From Brachionus manjavacas (taxonomy: Eukaryota; Rotifera; Eurotatoria; Ploima; Brachionidae): a stretch of DNA of 64,000 bases. Under the pieces are notes generated by a model. That model was not told the origin of the DNA. It saw nothing but the letters and a program-made list of their open reading frames with translations, and ran no database searches. Below are positions 34,107-46,443 of the stretch, one piece after another; positions within the stretch are counted from its first letter, which is position 1, and every line of letters starts with the position of its first letter. Location: positions 1,186,001 through 1,250,000 of the forward strand of contig JAHQIY010000015.1 of assembly GCA_019054805.1 (NCBI GenBank), in the 5' to 3' direction. The translations under genes were made by a program, and so were the position numbers.

Positions 34107-35081
34107 ATGTTAAAGCTAACTTTTGTTTTGTATTTTTTTGTATTTTGTTTAAATAAATTTGTATATTCGGGCGAGAATCTCAAAGACAATTTGAATTCAT
34201 CGCCAGTTAAGTTTAACATTGTTGGGGATACCAGTCATTTGTTTGCACCGGAAGACTTTGAAAAAATTCAAGTCCACCCTTTGCACAATTTGACATCAAA
34301 TGAAACCTTACAGCCACTAGAGGAAAAAACTCAAATTCCCACATGTTTACGCAAGAATTCTGAGTTCAGCATTCATGGCAATTCTGTCAGAATTGTGAAC
34401 GGTTCTACTTTGACAAAAATTTTATATGAGTCAAAACAAAATGAGTGCTTTGTGGTGCTTTTCTATGTACCTTGGTGTCCGTTTTCAGCTAATTTAGCAC
34501 CATACTACAATGCCCTTCCCAGGGCATTTCCAAATTTAGATTTTCTGGCATTTGATGTATCAAAATCAATCGGGTAACATAAAATTTTTTCCATAAAATT
34601 CTAAAATAATTTCTTATTCTAGTTATAACACTAAATTTGGAACAAGCGCTGTGCCAATGATAATTTTGTTCCAACAGCGAAATTTACTATCTAAATTTAA
34701 TTACACAGATAAGATTTTGACTGATTACATTAATTTTTTTTCTAATAAAACAGGTTGGTAAATAATTTTTTTTTTGAAAATTTATTTATTTTGTGGAAAG
34801 GATTTGAAGCGGTTGGAAATGTAACTTTGGACGAAAATGACTATGAAGGCCCGGTTCCCTCGGAACCGGTAATCGAGACCGACTACTATCTTTGGCTGGC
34901 CTGGATTTTTTTGCTTTTTGTATCAATTGATTTAGTGCTCAAAAATACTAATTTAAAACAAAATTTTAAAAAGTATTTTAGACTGTTTATTTTGTTCTTC
35001 AGGCCTATACGACTAAGCGAGTTAGGTGAGCCGGTACAGTTTGCAGCAATTGAAAACAATACTCATCCTCATAATGATTAA
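34107..35081 (+). CDS. TXNDC15: Thioredoxin domain-containing protein 15
   Basis: Type I membrane protein of the ER/ciliary system; the human gene is a Meckel-Gruber ciliopathy locus. Exons 34107..34573, 34623..34753 and 34801..35081; 292 aa. It has a signal peptide (LTFVLYFFVFCLNKFVYS) and a luminal thioredoxin fold around FYVPWCPFSANLAPYYNALP, matching the human APWCRFS segment closely. It also has the cis-Pro loop AVPMIILFQ and a membrane helix YYLWLAWIFLLFVSIDLVL near residues 235-255. The active site has one cysteine, as in human, so it is not a CxxC oxidoreductase. Several NxS/T sites lie in the lumenal part. Confidence 0.93.
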
Positions 35082-36240
35082 ATTAATTTATTTTCTTTAA
35101 TAAATAATACTTCATTGAATTTCAGTCTTTTAGCCAAAATAATAGGTTTTTTTTTTTTTTTATTGAGCTAAAATAAAGTTATAAAAATAAGAATGAATTC
35201 TTTTTTTTAAATAAATCTTTGGTATAGAAGAGAAAAAAGGATAAACCAAATATTCTTACTCAAGATTACAAGAATTATAAGTCTTGACCTAAAATTTTAC
35301 AAAAAAATCCTAACTTTATCTTTTAATGAAAATAAATGAGCTTTTTCTTATTTTTATTTTTGGATTTTTGACCACGGTTCAGTAAAGCTTCGTTATTTTA
35401 TTTTGAAAAATTTAATAAGCTTTCACGTAGAGCCAGAATTTATTTGAGTAGACTTAACTTAAATTTGTACAATTGATTGGAAAAAAATTGAGTAAAACTT
35501 TAAGTAAATACTATTTATATATTTAAAAACTATTTATTTAAAGAAACTTTAAAAACTATAGATTCATGATTCATAATTACACGAATCTATTGCTTGATTG
35601 ATTTTGACATGATAGTCGAGAGTATTTTTGCGTAAATTTTCGTAAAGTTAGAATTCTAAATTTACCTTAATTAAAATTTTTTTAAAAATTAAAAAATGAG
35701 ACAAAAAAGTAAAATTGTATAAGCTTTTAAATTGTCTAAGGTGATGGCCGCTGTCGGGTTAGAATCTTTATCTTGGTCAATTTCAAATACCTTCGTTTTT
35801 TTTTACTTTTTTTACCATTTTTACGTTTTTATTATAAAGAAAAAGCTTTAAAAAATAAAAAAATCTACAAAACTCAAAGTAAAGCATTTAAAAGAGACTA
35901 ATTTTTGGTCATTTTGCAATTTTCGTAAAATTACGTCGACCATCATGTAAAATCAATACTTAAGAAAAAATTTGAAATTGCGAAAAATGTTTTTTTTAAT
36001 TCCTTTCAAACCCAATAAAAAATTAAAATGACAATTTCGTAAATGCCTTTTAATTTTTTACACTTCTAGATTTTTGAGTTGCAATCAGTGTATGGACCCA
36101 ATTTCCTGAAAAAGATGTCATCAAACGAGAATTACAAGCTCGTGTTCTTGATTCGAGCTTATAGGTATAAATATGAATTCTATTTTTAGAACTTAAGAAC
36201 GTTCAATGACTTAAATAAAGCTTTTAAATAATAACATTGT
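35082..36240. other. AT-rich spacer
   Basis: AATAAATAATA at 35099 is a candidate poly(A) signal. Scattered CGTAAA-type words near 35635, 35930 and 36035 echo the motifs in the inverted repeat that follows. No gene seen. Confidence 0.45.
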
Positions 36241-36246
36241 ATTCAC

Positions 36247-37998
36247 AGTGCTGCTACGATTCCTTGAAATCACCATATTTTACTTAAATTATGGTAAATT
36301 CACGATATTTTACCATATTTAACGTAAAATATGGTAATCTAAAAATCTGTATTTATCGTAAATTATCGATAATTATTGTAAAATTCAGTGAAAAAAAAGC
36401 GAAAAAATAGGAAAAAATTTTTTTTTCGAATTTTTGAAAAAGTTGACGTAAATTTCGGTAAATTTTTGTAAAAAAAGGTGAAAAATGGTAAAAAATCAAC
36501 GAAAAAGGAAAAATGGATTTTTTATTTATTATTTTTATTATTACAGTGCTGCTACGATACCTTGAATTCACCATATTTTACGTAAATTATGGTAAATTCA
36601 CGATATTTTACCATATTTACCGTAAAATATGGTAATTTAAAAAAGAGTATTTTTCGTAAAATAACGATAATTATCGTAAAATACCGATAATTACTGTAAA
36701 ATTCAGTGAAAAAAAAAATTTCCAAAATTTCTCGAAAAAAACCGATTTTCATGAAAAAAATTTTTTTTTTGAATTTTTGAAAAAGGAAAACAAAAAAAAA
36801 TTTTTTGACAAAAATTGACGTAAAAATTAGGTAAATTCTTGTAAAAAAAGGTAAAAAATGGTAAAAATTCAACAGAAAAGGAAAAATGGATTTTTTATTA
36901 TTTCATTCAATTTTTTTCCTAAACAAAATGAAAATTAATATTTATTTGTCAATTATTTGTTTTCCCAAATCAGTATTTGAAAATATTAAGTACGAAAATG
37001 TTAAATTATTTTCTTATATACAAAAATTATCAAAAATCATTTATAAAGAGCTCTATAAAAAAAAGATATACAATCAGAATTTAATGATCTGACCAGTCAC
37101 CATTTCTTTCACTTTCAATCTCAACAACCTAGAAATGTTTTATTAAAAAATTAAAATAATAAAATTTTTGAATATTTTTTACATATTTAAGATGATTTAT
37201 ATATTTCTTACATTTTTCAACTGTCAAAGTTTTTCGAATTGCTTAATATCAAAAGTAAAATAATATGCTCTAAATGAAATCAAAAGTTAGGCATAAACTT
37301 TTTTAAAAAGCTGGGCTTGTGAAATTTATTCCAAAAGGATCAACATTCAAAGCAGCTTGGGAGAAGACAGCTAACAGCTTTTGTAAATAATGTTTGAATA
37401 TTAATTTTCAATAAAAAATTAATATTTAAAAATTATATATTTTAATTTGTTTAGAAAAAAAATTGAATGAAATAATAAAAAATCCATTTTTCCTTTTCTG
37501 TTGAATTTTTACCATTTTTTACCTTTTTTTACAAGAATTTACCTAATTTTTACGTCAATTTTTGTCAAAAAATTTTTTTTTGTTTTCCTTTTTCAAAAAT
37601 TCAAAAAAAAAATTTTTTTTCATGAAAATCGGTTTTTTTCGAGAAATTTTGGAAATTTTTTTTTTCACTGAATTTTACAGTAATTATCGGTATTTTACGA
37701 TAATTATCGTTATTTTACGAAAAATACTCTTTTTTAAATTACCATATTTTACGGTAAATATGGTAAAATATCGTGAATTTACCATAATTTACGTAAAATA
37801 TGGTGAATTCAAGGTATCGTAGCAGCACTGTAATAATAAAAATAATAAATAAAAAATCCATTTTTCCTTTTTCGTTGATTTTTTACCATTTTTCACCTTT
37901 TTTTACAAAAATTTACCGAAATTTACGTCAACTTTTTCAAAAATTCGAAAAAAAAAATTTTTTCCTATTTTTTCGCTTTTTTTTTTCACTGAATTTTA
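36247..37998. repeat. Large near-perfect inverted repeat (about 550-bp arms, 519-bp spacer)
   Basis: The left arm 36379-36927 and right arm 37447-37998 are reverse complements with very few differences. Within the left side two related direct units begin CAGTGCTGCTACGAT, at 36247 and 36546. The first is only partly copied on the right, where similarity stops at about 37998. The units carry short inner palindromes built on CGTAAAATATGGTAA and CGATAATTATCG. The opposite-strand open frames in the two arms encode the same Phe/Ile-rich text because the arms are copies; they are not genes. Confidence 0.9.
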
Positions 37999-38203
37999 AA
38001 GGGGAGAATTTTTTTCCAAACTACATTTTTTTAAATTATACTAAAATTTAGAGATTTTAGATTCTACTAATTTTCATTCAAAGGTTTTGTTTTATTTCAT
38101 TTTCACAAATTTCAAATTTCAAATTTGAAAAATTTATTCAAAATTTATTAATTTTATAAATTGGTCAAATTAAATTAAATTTCAAAATTTTTTTTAGTTT
38201 AAT

Positions 38204-41003
38204 CTAATTAATAATTGATGAAAGAAATTCATGAAATAAATCTTCAACATTATTTTTGAATCCACTGATACAAAAAGCGCCACCTTCTAATTCTAAATAT
38301 ACTCGATCGTCATTTGAATGCTTTTGAATAAATTCATCAATGTATTCATCACTAATTCCTTCTCTCAATTCTCTATTAACTTCACGACTGGTGATTTCAT
38401 TTTTGAGTTCGTTGATGCAAACTTTGGCTTTTTCAGAATCAATGAAATAAATGCGCATCAAATTATTTTCATTTGGCATTACAACACATTCAAAATTGTT
38501 TTCTTTTAACCAGTTTACCACGTCAATTTCCTTTTTGATAAAAAATTTTGTTTCCATTTGCTCAAATGGTAAATCTCTGTGTTTTATTTTACTTAGGATC
38601 TGTGTACATAAATCTTTTGCCTTTATAGTTTCACTCGGTTTGCCTTTTAGAGCCACTTTTAGCAATTTGTGATTGATAGAAACGCTCATAGATGGGTACT
38701 TTTCCTTTAATGTTTTGATATATTTCACGACAAACAAAATTCTGATTTGATACAATTTAAGTCCTGTTATTTGATCCTGAACTGGTTCTTCGGGAGGTAT
38801 GAACACGTCCTCTCTTTTAATGTCCAGTATTAGTTTTTGAACATCATCAGCAAAGCCTGCAACCAAATATCGACTGTTTTGCTCAAGGTCATCTTTTTTT
38901 ATCAGTTTTACTTTAAGTTGGTCAAAGTTAACTTTTTCTTCAACAATAGCCGGAAACTTGATCAGAACACTTTCAATTTTGAATTGTTCAAAAAAGCTGC
39001 TAATTAAATTTTCAATGTCTTTTTCCCATTTCAATTTGATCTCTTTATATTCATTTATTGCAGATGGTAGACCATGTGTACACTCACAGAAAATCTCTTG
39101 TAAATCATTTATCTGCTTTAATTCAAAACTTGACTGACAATCTTCCAACTTTTTAGCCAAAACTTCTTCTAGAGAAGGATCAAAAATTTTCAAAATTTCA
39201 ATTCTAGACTCTTTTTTGGAATTTATTTTAAAAAATGGCTTTCTAAATTCCACTTTAGGCAATGCTTTTTTCACTTGTGGCTCTGCAATTTTTTTCTCAT
39301 TTACTTCAAATTTTTTATTTGCCTGGTTATTGTTAGTGTCCACTGGTTCAACTCTCTTTTTATCAATCATTTCCTTTAATTCTTGATGTTCATGACCTTT
39401 AAATTCTTTGGATTTATGTTCCTTTTCCATCTTTTGATCCTGTTGGATTTTATATTCTTTTAATTTTTGTTCTTTTTTTGGCTCCTGGTGTTCTTGATTT
39501 CTAAATTCCTTGAATTCTTGTTCTATTTTTGGTTCCTGATGCTCATGACTTTTAAATTCCTTGAATTCTTGTTCTATTTTTGGTTCCAGATGCTTGTGAC
39601 TCTTTTCTGTGAAATTTTTCAATTTTAAATCACTCATCTCTTTTAGATTCTCATCAAAAAGTTGATAGTTGTACAAACACTCAACAAGCAGTTCATATTC
39701 ACCAATTTTGTGAGTTCTGGAACAAATTGCTTCACAAATTTTCTGGGAATCATAGGACAAGAGCAAAAATGGTTCTCTTTCATGAATGGACAAGTAGGGC
39801 TCACTTCCACATCTTCTCTTATTCATGAAATACATCTCAATCAAATCTTTGGATATTGCCTTCATGTTTTTATCATACAACCTTACCAGAACTATTTTAC
39901 TACTGTAAGCTGGTAAATATTCAATTTTGATATTAGTTATGGTATTTTTTTTGTCATATCTCTTTTTAATTAAATCGAGATCAAAATTGTGTTTATACTT
40001 GACATAGACAGTGTTGGGAAATATTAAAGACTGAACGATGCCAGTAATATCGTTAGTTTCGTCATCATTTATGACCAAATTTTCCGCATACAAATTCACA
40101 ATTTCATCTTTGAGCCAACTTTCCTGAATGTTCCTCAATATGATCACCAATGTATTTAACTCAAATGAATTGGTGTCTAGTGGTTCATTGGCGGTAATGT
40201 TGTATTCAATTGAGTTGATTTTAATTTTAAGAAGTTTTTTGTCAAGCGTTTTGCTTTTGTTCATTCGATTTTTATATTCTACATTTAAAAGACGTTTTTT
40301 GGGGTCTAGCTTGTAATTTAGGTATTCACCACCTCCAGATTTTCTTAAATTTTCCAAAAAAAGCAAAATTATATCCAAATCTTCGTCTTGGATTTCTTTA
40401 TCAAAATAAAACTCCACTGTATTGTTCTTGCAGGTCGAATCAATCATGGAACTTTGCATCAAGCTTTCTTCATAATAATTAAAACTAGCGCAGTCTCCAG
40501 GAAAAGCTGTGACTTAAAAATAATAAATATTTTTATTATTTAGAAAAAAAAATGAATAAAAGGGAATTTTAAATTTTTATTTAAAAAAATACTTATTTCT
40601 TGATGGCTATCTTCATTTATCAACTGAAAACTGTCTGTTGAACATGAACTCAATCGGCGTATTTTAATTTTATCCACGATTTCTCTTATTTCTAGATCCT
40701 TAAAATTATTAAGCTTCATATTCGACTCTATTTCGAGGTAATCTTTAAATTTTTCAGCATCTTATGAGATTAAAATTATTCAAAAAAAAAATGCAAATTT
40801 TGTGAATACAAACTATCTTTAGACTCAAAGATAAGAATTAATTTATTGACCAGATTGGACTGGGTGAAGTCATACGAAACGGACACTTCCGATTTACCAA
40901 TGTCTATTTGATTTAGTAAATCGTCTAGCCTTATGTCCACTTTGTTTGCGGGATCGATCAGCGTAAGCTCAATTTTAACCAATTTATCTTTTTTGTCGGC
41001 CAT
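38204..41003 (-). CDS. PARP14/PARP10-like RRM and KH-type repeat protein without a visible catalytic domain
   Basis: Minus-strand exons 41003..40814, 40760..40593 and 40512..38204; 888 aa. Residues about 140-195 have the RRM-like phrase with FLENLRKSGGGEYLNY, close to the YFEN..RSGGG signature of PARP10/14 N-termini. More RRM/KH-like alpha-beta units follow (PNTVYVKYKHNFDLDLIKKR), as does a C-terminal KH-like unit (LELEGGAFCISGF). A low-complexity Glu/Lys/His/Gln spacer of tandem 19-aa units lies between. No macrodomain, WWE or ADP-ribosyltransferase (H-Y-E/I) domain is seen, and the gene ends with a clean stop. It may be a nucleic-acid-binding relative of PARP14. Its start lies 125 bp from HAGH on the other strand. 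Confidence 0.72.
39395..39612 (-). repeat. In-frame tandem repeat, 57-bp unit, in the PARP14-like gene
   Basis: The unit encodes EFKxHEHQEPKIEQEFK-like text about four times. The two best copies start near 39506 and 39563, 57 bp apart; the others are diverged. It is coding and keeps frame. Confidence 0.8.
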
Positions 41004-41128
41004 TTTTTTTAATTTATTTAAAAATAAAATTTTGAAATACCAAAATTAAAAATAAAATTCTTAACAGAGAAAATTATGCAATATTCTAAATGCTAAGCTT
41101 TGAAAAAATTTATTATTAATAATTTAAC
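41004..41128. promoter_or_regulatory. 125-bp divergent intergenic region, likely bidirectional promoter
   Basis: Separates the start codons of the PARP14-like gene (minus) and HAGH (plus). The spacing leaves no room for two independent promoters with long UTRs. No clear core elements seen. Confidence 0.5.
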
Positions 41129-42144
41129 ATGAATTTTTTGAATTTATCCAAAAAATTATTTTTTAAAGTCAATCCCAGTATATCCACGCGATATTTTTCA
41201 AAAATGAAAATTTTTCCCATCGAGGCCTTATCAGATAATTATATGTATCTATTGGTAGATGAAACAAGCAACGAATGCTGTGCCGTTGATCCAGTCGAGC
41301 CCAAAAAGGTACCAAAAACCATCACTGGGATTTTTTTTCAATTTTTTTGAACAAGATACTTGAACAAGTTGAAAAACTTAATTTAAAATTGACCAAAGTT
41401 CTCACTACCCACCATCATTGGTAAGCTCTCTTTGGCAATTAATTAATTTTAATCGAATTTTCGATGCTTAAAAAAGGGATCATGCTGACGGCAACCCCGA
41501 ACTGCTTTTAAAGCTAGCATATCCAATTCCAGTCTATGGAGGCGACGACCGGATTCCAGCATTGAGCGAAAAGGTCGGTGATAATGACACGATTCGTTTC
41601 GGTGAATCGCTCAACATCAAATGCATTTTTACACCATGCCACACAACTGGTCACATTTGCTATTTTGTTACAAATACAAATAATCCTAGTCAAGCGCCTG
41701 TTGTGTTTACCGGTGATACACTTTTTTTGTCCGGTTGCGGCAGATTTTTTGAGGGAAATGCTGAACAAATGTATCAAAATTTGGTAGAAAAATTAGGAAA
41801 ATTACCTACAGAGACAGTAATTTCAATAAAAGAATATAATTTTTTTATTTTTTGTATTTTTTTTTAAGAAAGTGTATTGTGGTCATGAATATTCAGTGTC
41901 AAATTTAAAGTATGCTTTGCATGTAGAGGCTGATAATAAATTGGCTGAGAAAAAACTTGAATGGGCTTTGAAGCAGAGAGAGGCTAATTTACCCACTATT
42001 CCTTCAACTATTGAAGAAGAGCTTACCTATAATCCGTTCATGAGGGTGACTAATGAAAAAATTCAATCAAAATATAAAGTCAATGATCCGATTTCTTGTA
42101 TGACTGCATTGAGAAAGGAGAAAGACACATGGAAACCCAAATAG
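41129..42144 (+). CDS. HAGH: Hydroxyacylglutathione hydrolase (glyoxalase II)
   Basis: Hydrolyses S-D-lactoylglutathione to lactate and glutathione in methylglyoxal detoxification. Exons 41129..41308, 41356..41420, 41477..41816 and 41869..42144; 286 aa. Metallo-beta-lactamase fold with the metal motif T78-H-H-H-W-D-H84 (split between exons 2 and 3), [23 protein letters not shown] and CGHEY. The N-terminal 25 residues ([19 protein letters not shown]) look like a mitochondrial presequence. Met26 (41204) begins [16 protein letters not shown], the usual start of the cytosolic form, so two products from two start codons are likely, as in mammals. Confidence 0.95.
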
Positions 42145-42280
42145 ATTAAATATTTAATTTGAAATTAATTTTTGAATGCAGAAATAAATATTTTTTAAAT
42201 ATTAATTTAAAAAAAAAAAATTTTTTATGTTTATTAAAGGCCCATAGTTTTCCACCCGTTAATTTTTAGAAATTTTCCGC

Positions 42281-42520
42281 TAATTTTAATAAAAATTCCG
42301 CTATTTTAAAAAAAATTCCGCTATTTTAAAAAAAATTCCGCTATTTTAATAAAAAATTCGCTATTTTAGTAAAAAGAAATCTAATTTAATAAGCTTACCT
42401 CTAATTTAATAAAAACTCATCTAAATAAATAGAAACTCATCTAAAATAATAAAAAAATATCTAATTTAATAAAAACTACATCTTATATTATAAAAAATGT
42501 TTAACATAATAAAAAAAATA
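42281..42520. repeat. 20-bp tandem repeat array
   Basis: About twelve units. The early units read CTATTTTAAAAAAAATTCCG and drift to CTAATTTAATAAAAACTCAT in the later half. The period stays at 20 bp across the array. Confidence 0.85.
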
Positions 42521-44451
42521 AAATTAATTTATTTTTTGAGTTGCATCTAGAACAAAAAAAATATCTTCTTTTAGTCATTGGCATGTTGCAAGTTGAGCAC
42601 AATTTATTTTCTTCATTTTGAGTACCATTGTCCAGTTTTCTTTTTTTCAAACAACACTTAATCAATATTTAAAAGTCGATTTTAACCCAAAATTTTTTGA
42701 GAAAAAAAAGAGTTTTTAAGAAAGAAATTTTATGAAGAAATTTCGTCACACAATTTTCTTTATCGTTTTTAGTCATATAACATTTTTTACCTCAAAAATT
42801 TCAAAATTTTTTGAGTGAATATAATTTTTGTGAACAAAAAGGTGAATAATTTATCTATTTAATTATTCAAGTTAATTAAAAGCCCCATAGGGCAGAATAA
42901 TCTTTATAGAAAAGAGAAAGTAGAAATTAAAAATTAAAAATTTAATTACTGTTTTCCCTGGTTCGATAATGCTGCAGCACAAACTAAAACACGCTTTTTG
43001 ACCATGCAGTAAAGTAAATCTCGCCCATGTTAAAACATTTTGAGTTTTAGTCAAAAAATTAAAAGAAACAAAATAATAAAAATTTTCCCAATATTTTACA
43101 TTGTTAATTCTTGGTGCTGCACTAAATTCATGAAAAAATAATTAATTTAAATTTTGTCTTGAACTCAAATTTTGATGACGTATTAAATTAAGAATTTCCG
43201 AATTTGATGCGGTCCTAAACCATCAAAGACTAAGTGATTTAGATTTGAACTATGCCGCCACAATAACTTACCACCTGGAACAGCAAAAATTCATGTGACC
43301 CTGATCCTTGCTGGTGGATTGCCGTTCTTTGCCATTCAAGCGGTCTAGTTCAAGTTATTGAAAAATAAGTCCAAGTTCGGACTTAAAAAATAAATGAAAT
43401 AAATAAAATGACTTAAAAAAATAATGATAATTTTATTAAAGTTAGAAAATTCCTAAAAATAGCAATAAACGATTAAATTTAATAATTATTTAAAAATTTT
43501 GCTAAAAAACCAGCTTTTATATTTTTTTAATTTAAACTCTTTAATAAATTAAATGCATTAAATACGAAATTTTAAAAATTGGTCTGATGACTTGGTGTGA
43601 ATATATCTTGGTAAAACTGTCGTTGTTTAGACTAATCTTTTTTGCAAAAATGACAATTCAAATGAAATAAAATAAAATATCAGATTACCTTCCAAATGTG
43701 TATCTAACATGAAATAGATGCGTGCCGTTTTCAATCAGCTCAATGAAAAGATAAAGAATTTACTAGCGCCTTAGAGAGTTCTGAAAAGTACAGGAACATG
43801 GTACAGCTTATGAATTGAGATCGGACTTGAAAAACTAAGTTTATAGAGACATGGTTGAAATCTTTAAATAAGTAAATGGACTAGAGAAGGCTAAAATAAT
43901 CATTGATCCATTTTTATGATCAGTAAAACAAAACCCTTTACGGTAAAAGGCATTGCTGCGATTTTAAGAGGCAATAACCTTAGGATTATCGATATCTAAG
44001 TATACCAGAACCGAATGTCAATCAATGTCGCAGCAAGAATTTCAAAATTATTTAGAATTTTCAAAATTTAATATGCTATTGACTTATCAAGTATATAAAT
44101 GATTAGGACTGGATTAAAATTCAAATTTATATTCGGATATATTCATCAGTCAATTATGGATTCAATTTTAATAATTTTGTTAAATTTAAAACCAGTCTGG
44201 AAAATTGAACAGGCCTACTAGACCCTAAATTTACTCATAATATAATAAGTTCAGTTATCTTGATTAAAATTCATGACTTAAACATGGAATCAAAATCAAA
44301 AAAAGACTCTACAAAAAATTTATTTTATTTTAATTAAGCTACAAAAATTTTGTTCTGACAATTTTATATAAATATAGAAAATAAATTTTACTCTAAACTA
44401 AAAAATAAAAAAAAAAGGGTTAATAACAAAATCAACTTAACAAAGAGCCAA

Positions 44452-44610
44452 ATGTGCATACAACTCAAAAGGAAAGAGTTTGGATCAGCCGAAAATTGTT
44501 CTCAAAACTATGATGACTACTACAATGACAATGGCAGTACAGGCTATCCAGTAAAAGACCAAAATCCGCCACAACAAGTGTCACAAAATAATTCTGTTTT
44601 CGAGGATTAA
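44452..44610 (+). CDS. Possible 52-aa small ORF of unknown function
   Basis: ATG-to-TAA frame in a short island richer in G+C than its surroundings. The product is hydrophilic (NCSQNYDDYYNDNGSTGY, then PPQQVSQNNSVFED). The antisense strand over the same bases contains a membrane-helix-like run, WIACTAIVIVVVIIVLRTIFG, but with an in-frame stop just upstream and no ATG. Coding on either strand is unproven. Confidence 0.25.
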   Translation: MCIQLKRKEFGSAENCSQNYDDYYNDNGSTGYPVKDQNPPQQVSQNNSVFED

Positions 44611-45890
44611 GCTTCGAACTGTCATAAGATTTCAACAGTGTTTTATTTTTAAACAAAATTGAAAATAAAATATTTTATATTTTAAGAGTAGTTTGAGATA
44701 TCAATAATTTTTGTAAGAAGTTTTAATATTCTATAAAATATTTTTTTTTTATTGTTAAATTATTTTTTGGTTATTTTATCAATATTTGTGATAGATGCTA
44801 ATGTTTTTTAATTCCATTAGAAAAGCACTTAATAAATTATATATATAAATATTTTTTTATTTTTAATATTTGGATTATTATTAAATTAGTTATATTTTGA
44901 CTTAATTTACTTCCATTTTAATGGATTAGAACCATTTGTTTAATTTATACTCAATAACAGTAAATTGATTCATTTTATTGAATAAAATGAAGATTTGGTC
45001 ATAATAAATAAAGTATCAAAAAATTTCCAAATAAATTAACAAAAGAAAATAAATTATGACTTTTTAATATTAAATTTTTAAGTTTTTTAAAATTTTTGAT
45101 AAATTTTCTTTTATCAATTAAAATTTGACCTTTTTAAAAAATTGAATTGATCTTTTTTTTAAGGATACCTTTTTGTTTCAAAAACCTTTTTATTACTTGA
45201 CCATATTGGCTGTCCGAGGAAAAACAAGTAAGAGCTCATTTATATTAGAGGTATATTGAAATTTCGAAAGTAAATATAATTTTTAAAACAAAAAAAAAAC
45301 TAAAATGAATATTTGATCATAAGAAATTTTTTATTCTTTTGAAATTTTTATGTTGAAATTAATGGAAATAAATGAAGAGAGTGCATTTTCAGATAAGGTT
45401 TTTTCTTAGCAATCCAATAATTTATTTTTCGAATAGCTACATTAGAATAATTTAATAACTATTTTTATCAATCAAAGAGTTTTAAAATGAAAAAATAAAT
45501 TATTTTAATCAAAATAAAGATATGTTTAGAAATAACGACTGTTCAAAAAGCAATGATGGTTTTTTAAATTAATAAAAAAAGCATGTTCCCTTTATCAGAG
45601 ATTCGTGAAATTTTATACACAGGTTACTTTACTTCTTAACAACCAGAACACCATGAAAAACAATTACCTGATGTTTAGACCAATTCTCAATCCACTTATT
45701 TTTTGTTTTTTTTTGTCATTTTAGTTTTTTAAATATTCAATTTTTCAAATAAATTAATTTGATGTAATTAGTAGGATATACCTCTCAGAAGAAATACTAC
45801 CTTCCTTAAGTTATGGTGTCTTTAGACTTCTAGCACCCAAAATTTTTTTATGAGCCCCCTTAAAATTTTGGCTTTCTTAGGGTTTCCTTT

Positions 45891-45960
45891 ACGTAGAATA
45901 CTAATTTGAAGTCAAAAATTGAATCCTGAGATAGTGTGGACGTTTTGCATTTCCCGAACC
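45891..45960. mobile_element. Diverged end of the 4.5-kb TIR transposon family
   Basis: Matches the right end of the element at 4534-5642 from ACGTAGAAT through GAGATAGTGTGG to CGAAC, without the nested insertion, and a TA follows at 45961-45962. Only this end is recognised. Confidence 0.7.
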
Positions 45961-46443
45961 TAGTTCTTTTTATTCAATTAAATTATGTTACTAACACAAT
46001 AATGAAAAAATTGTATTTTATTTTATTTTATTCTAATTTTTTTACATCACCCTTAATTCTAAAAAAATGGTGTTTACTGTAGTTCTAATAATTCTCAATG
46101 CACTCGTATCGTAAATGCTAAGGACTTAAATTTTTCAAAATTTATTTTGTTAATCATGACATATAAATGATATAACAATTTTCTAATTAATTTTTAAACA
46201 TTTCTTCAGAATTTTTATTCAAAAAATTTTTTACATAAAAATACAAAATTTCTAAATTAAATAAGACCTAAGGAACTCAGTTTTTGTTAACAAAATTTTG
46301 AAAATTAAAATTGAAAAAAAAATCAAATGGTGCCATGTTTAATTAAAGAAGAAAAAATTCATAGAAAAAAATAACTGACCAAAATTAATATTAGTTCTTT
46401 AATTTTTAATTTTTTCAACTTAATAAAAAAAACTAAACCTTCA

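Larger units (their letters stand above)
42145..46443. other. Gene-poor AT-rich region with tandem repeats and coding-like islands
   Basis: Contains the 20-bp tandem array at 42281-42520, a G+C-richer island at 43195-43345 (short open frame, no family), a small ORF at 44452-44610 and a transposon relic at 45891-45960, listed separately. Otherwise simple A/T sequence. Confidence 0.5.

Noticed and set aside
36353-38051. Four Phe/Ile-rich open frames (36353-36574, 36552-36872, 37562-37822, 37800-38051)
   Set aside because: They are translations of the two inverted-repeat arms; they look conserved only because the arms are copies. No coding texture.
43195-43345. G+C-richer island with a 30-codon frame (DLNYAATITYHLEQQ)
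   Set aside because: Too short, with stops on both sides and no recognised family.
43940-44040. GCTGCGA/TCGCAGC inverted pair
   Set aside because: Only 7 bp of match within 80 bp; expected by chance.
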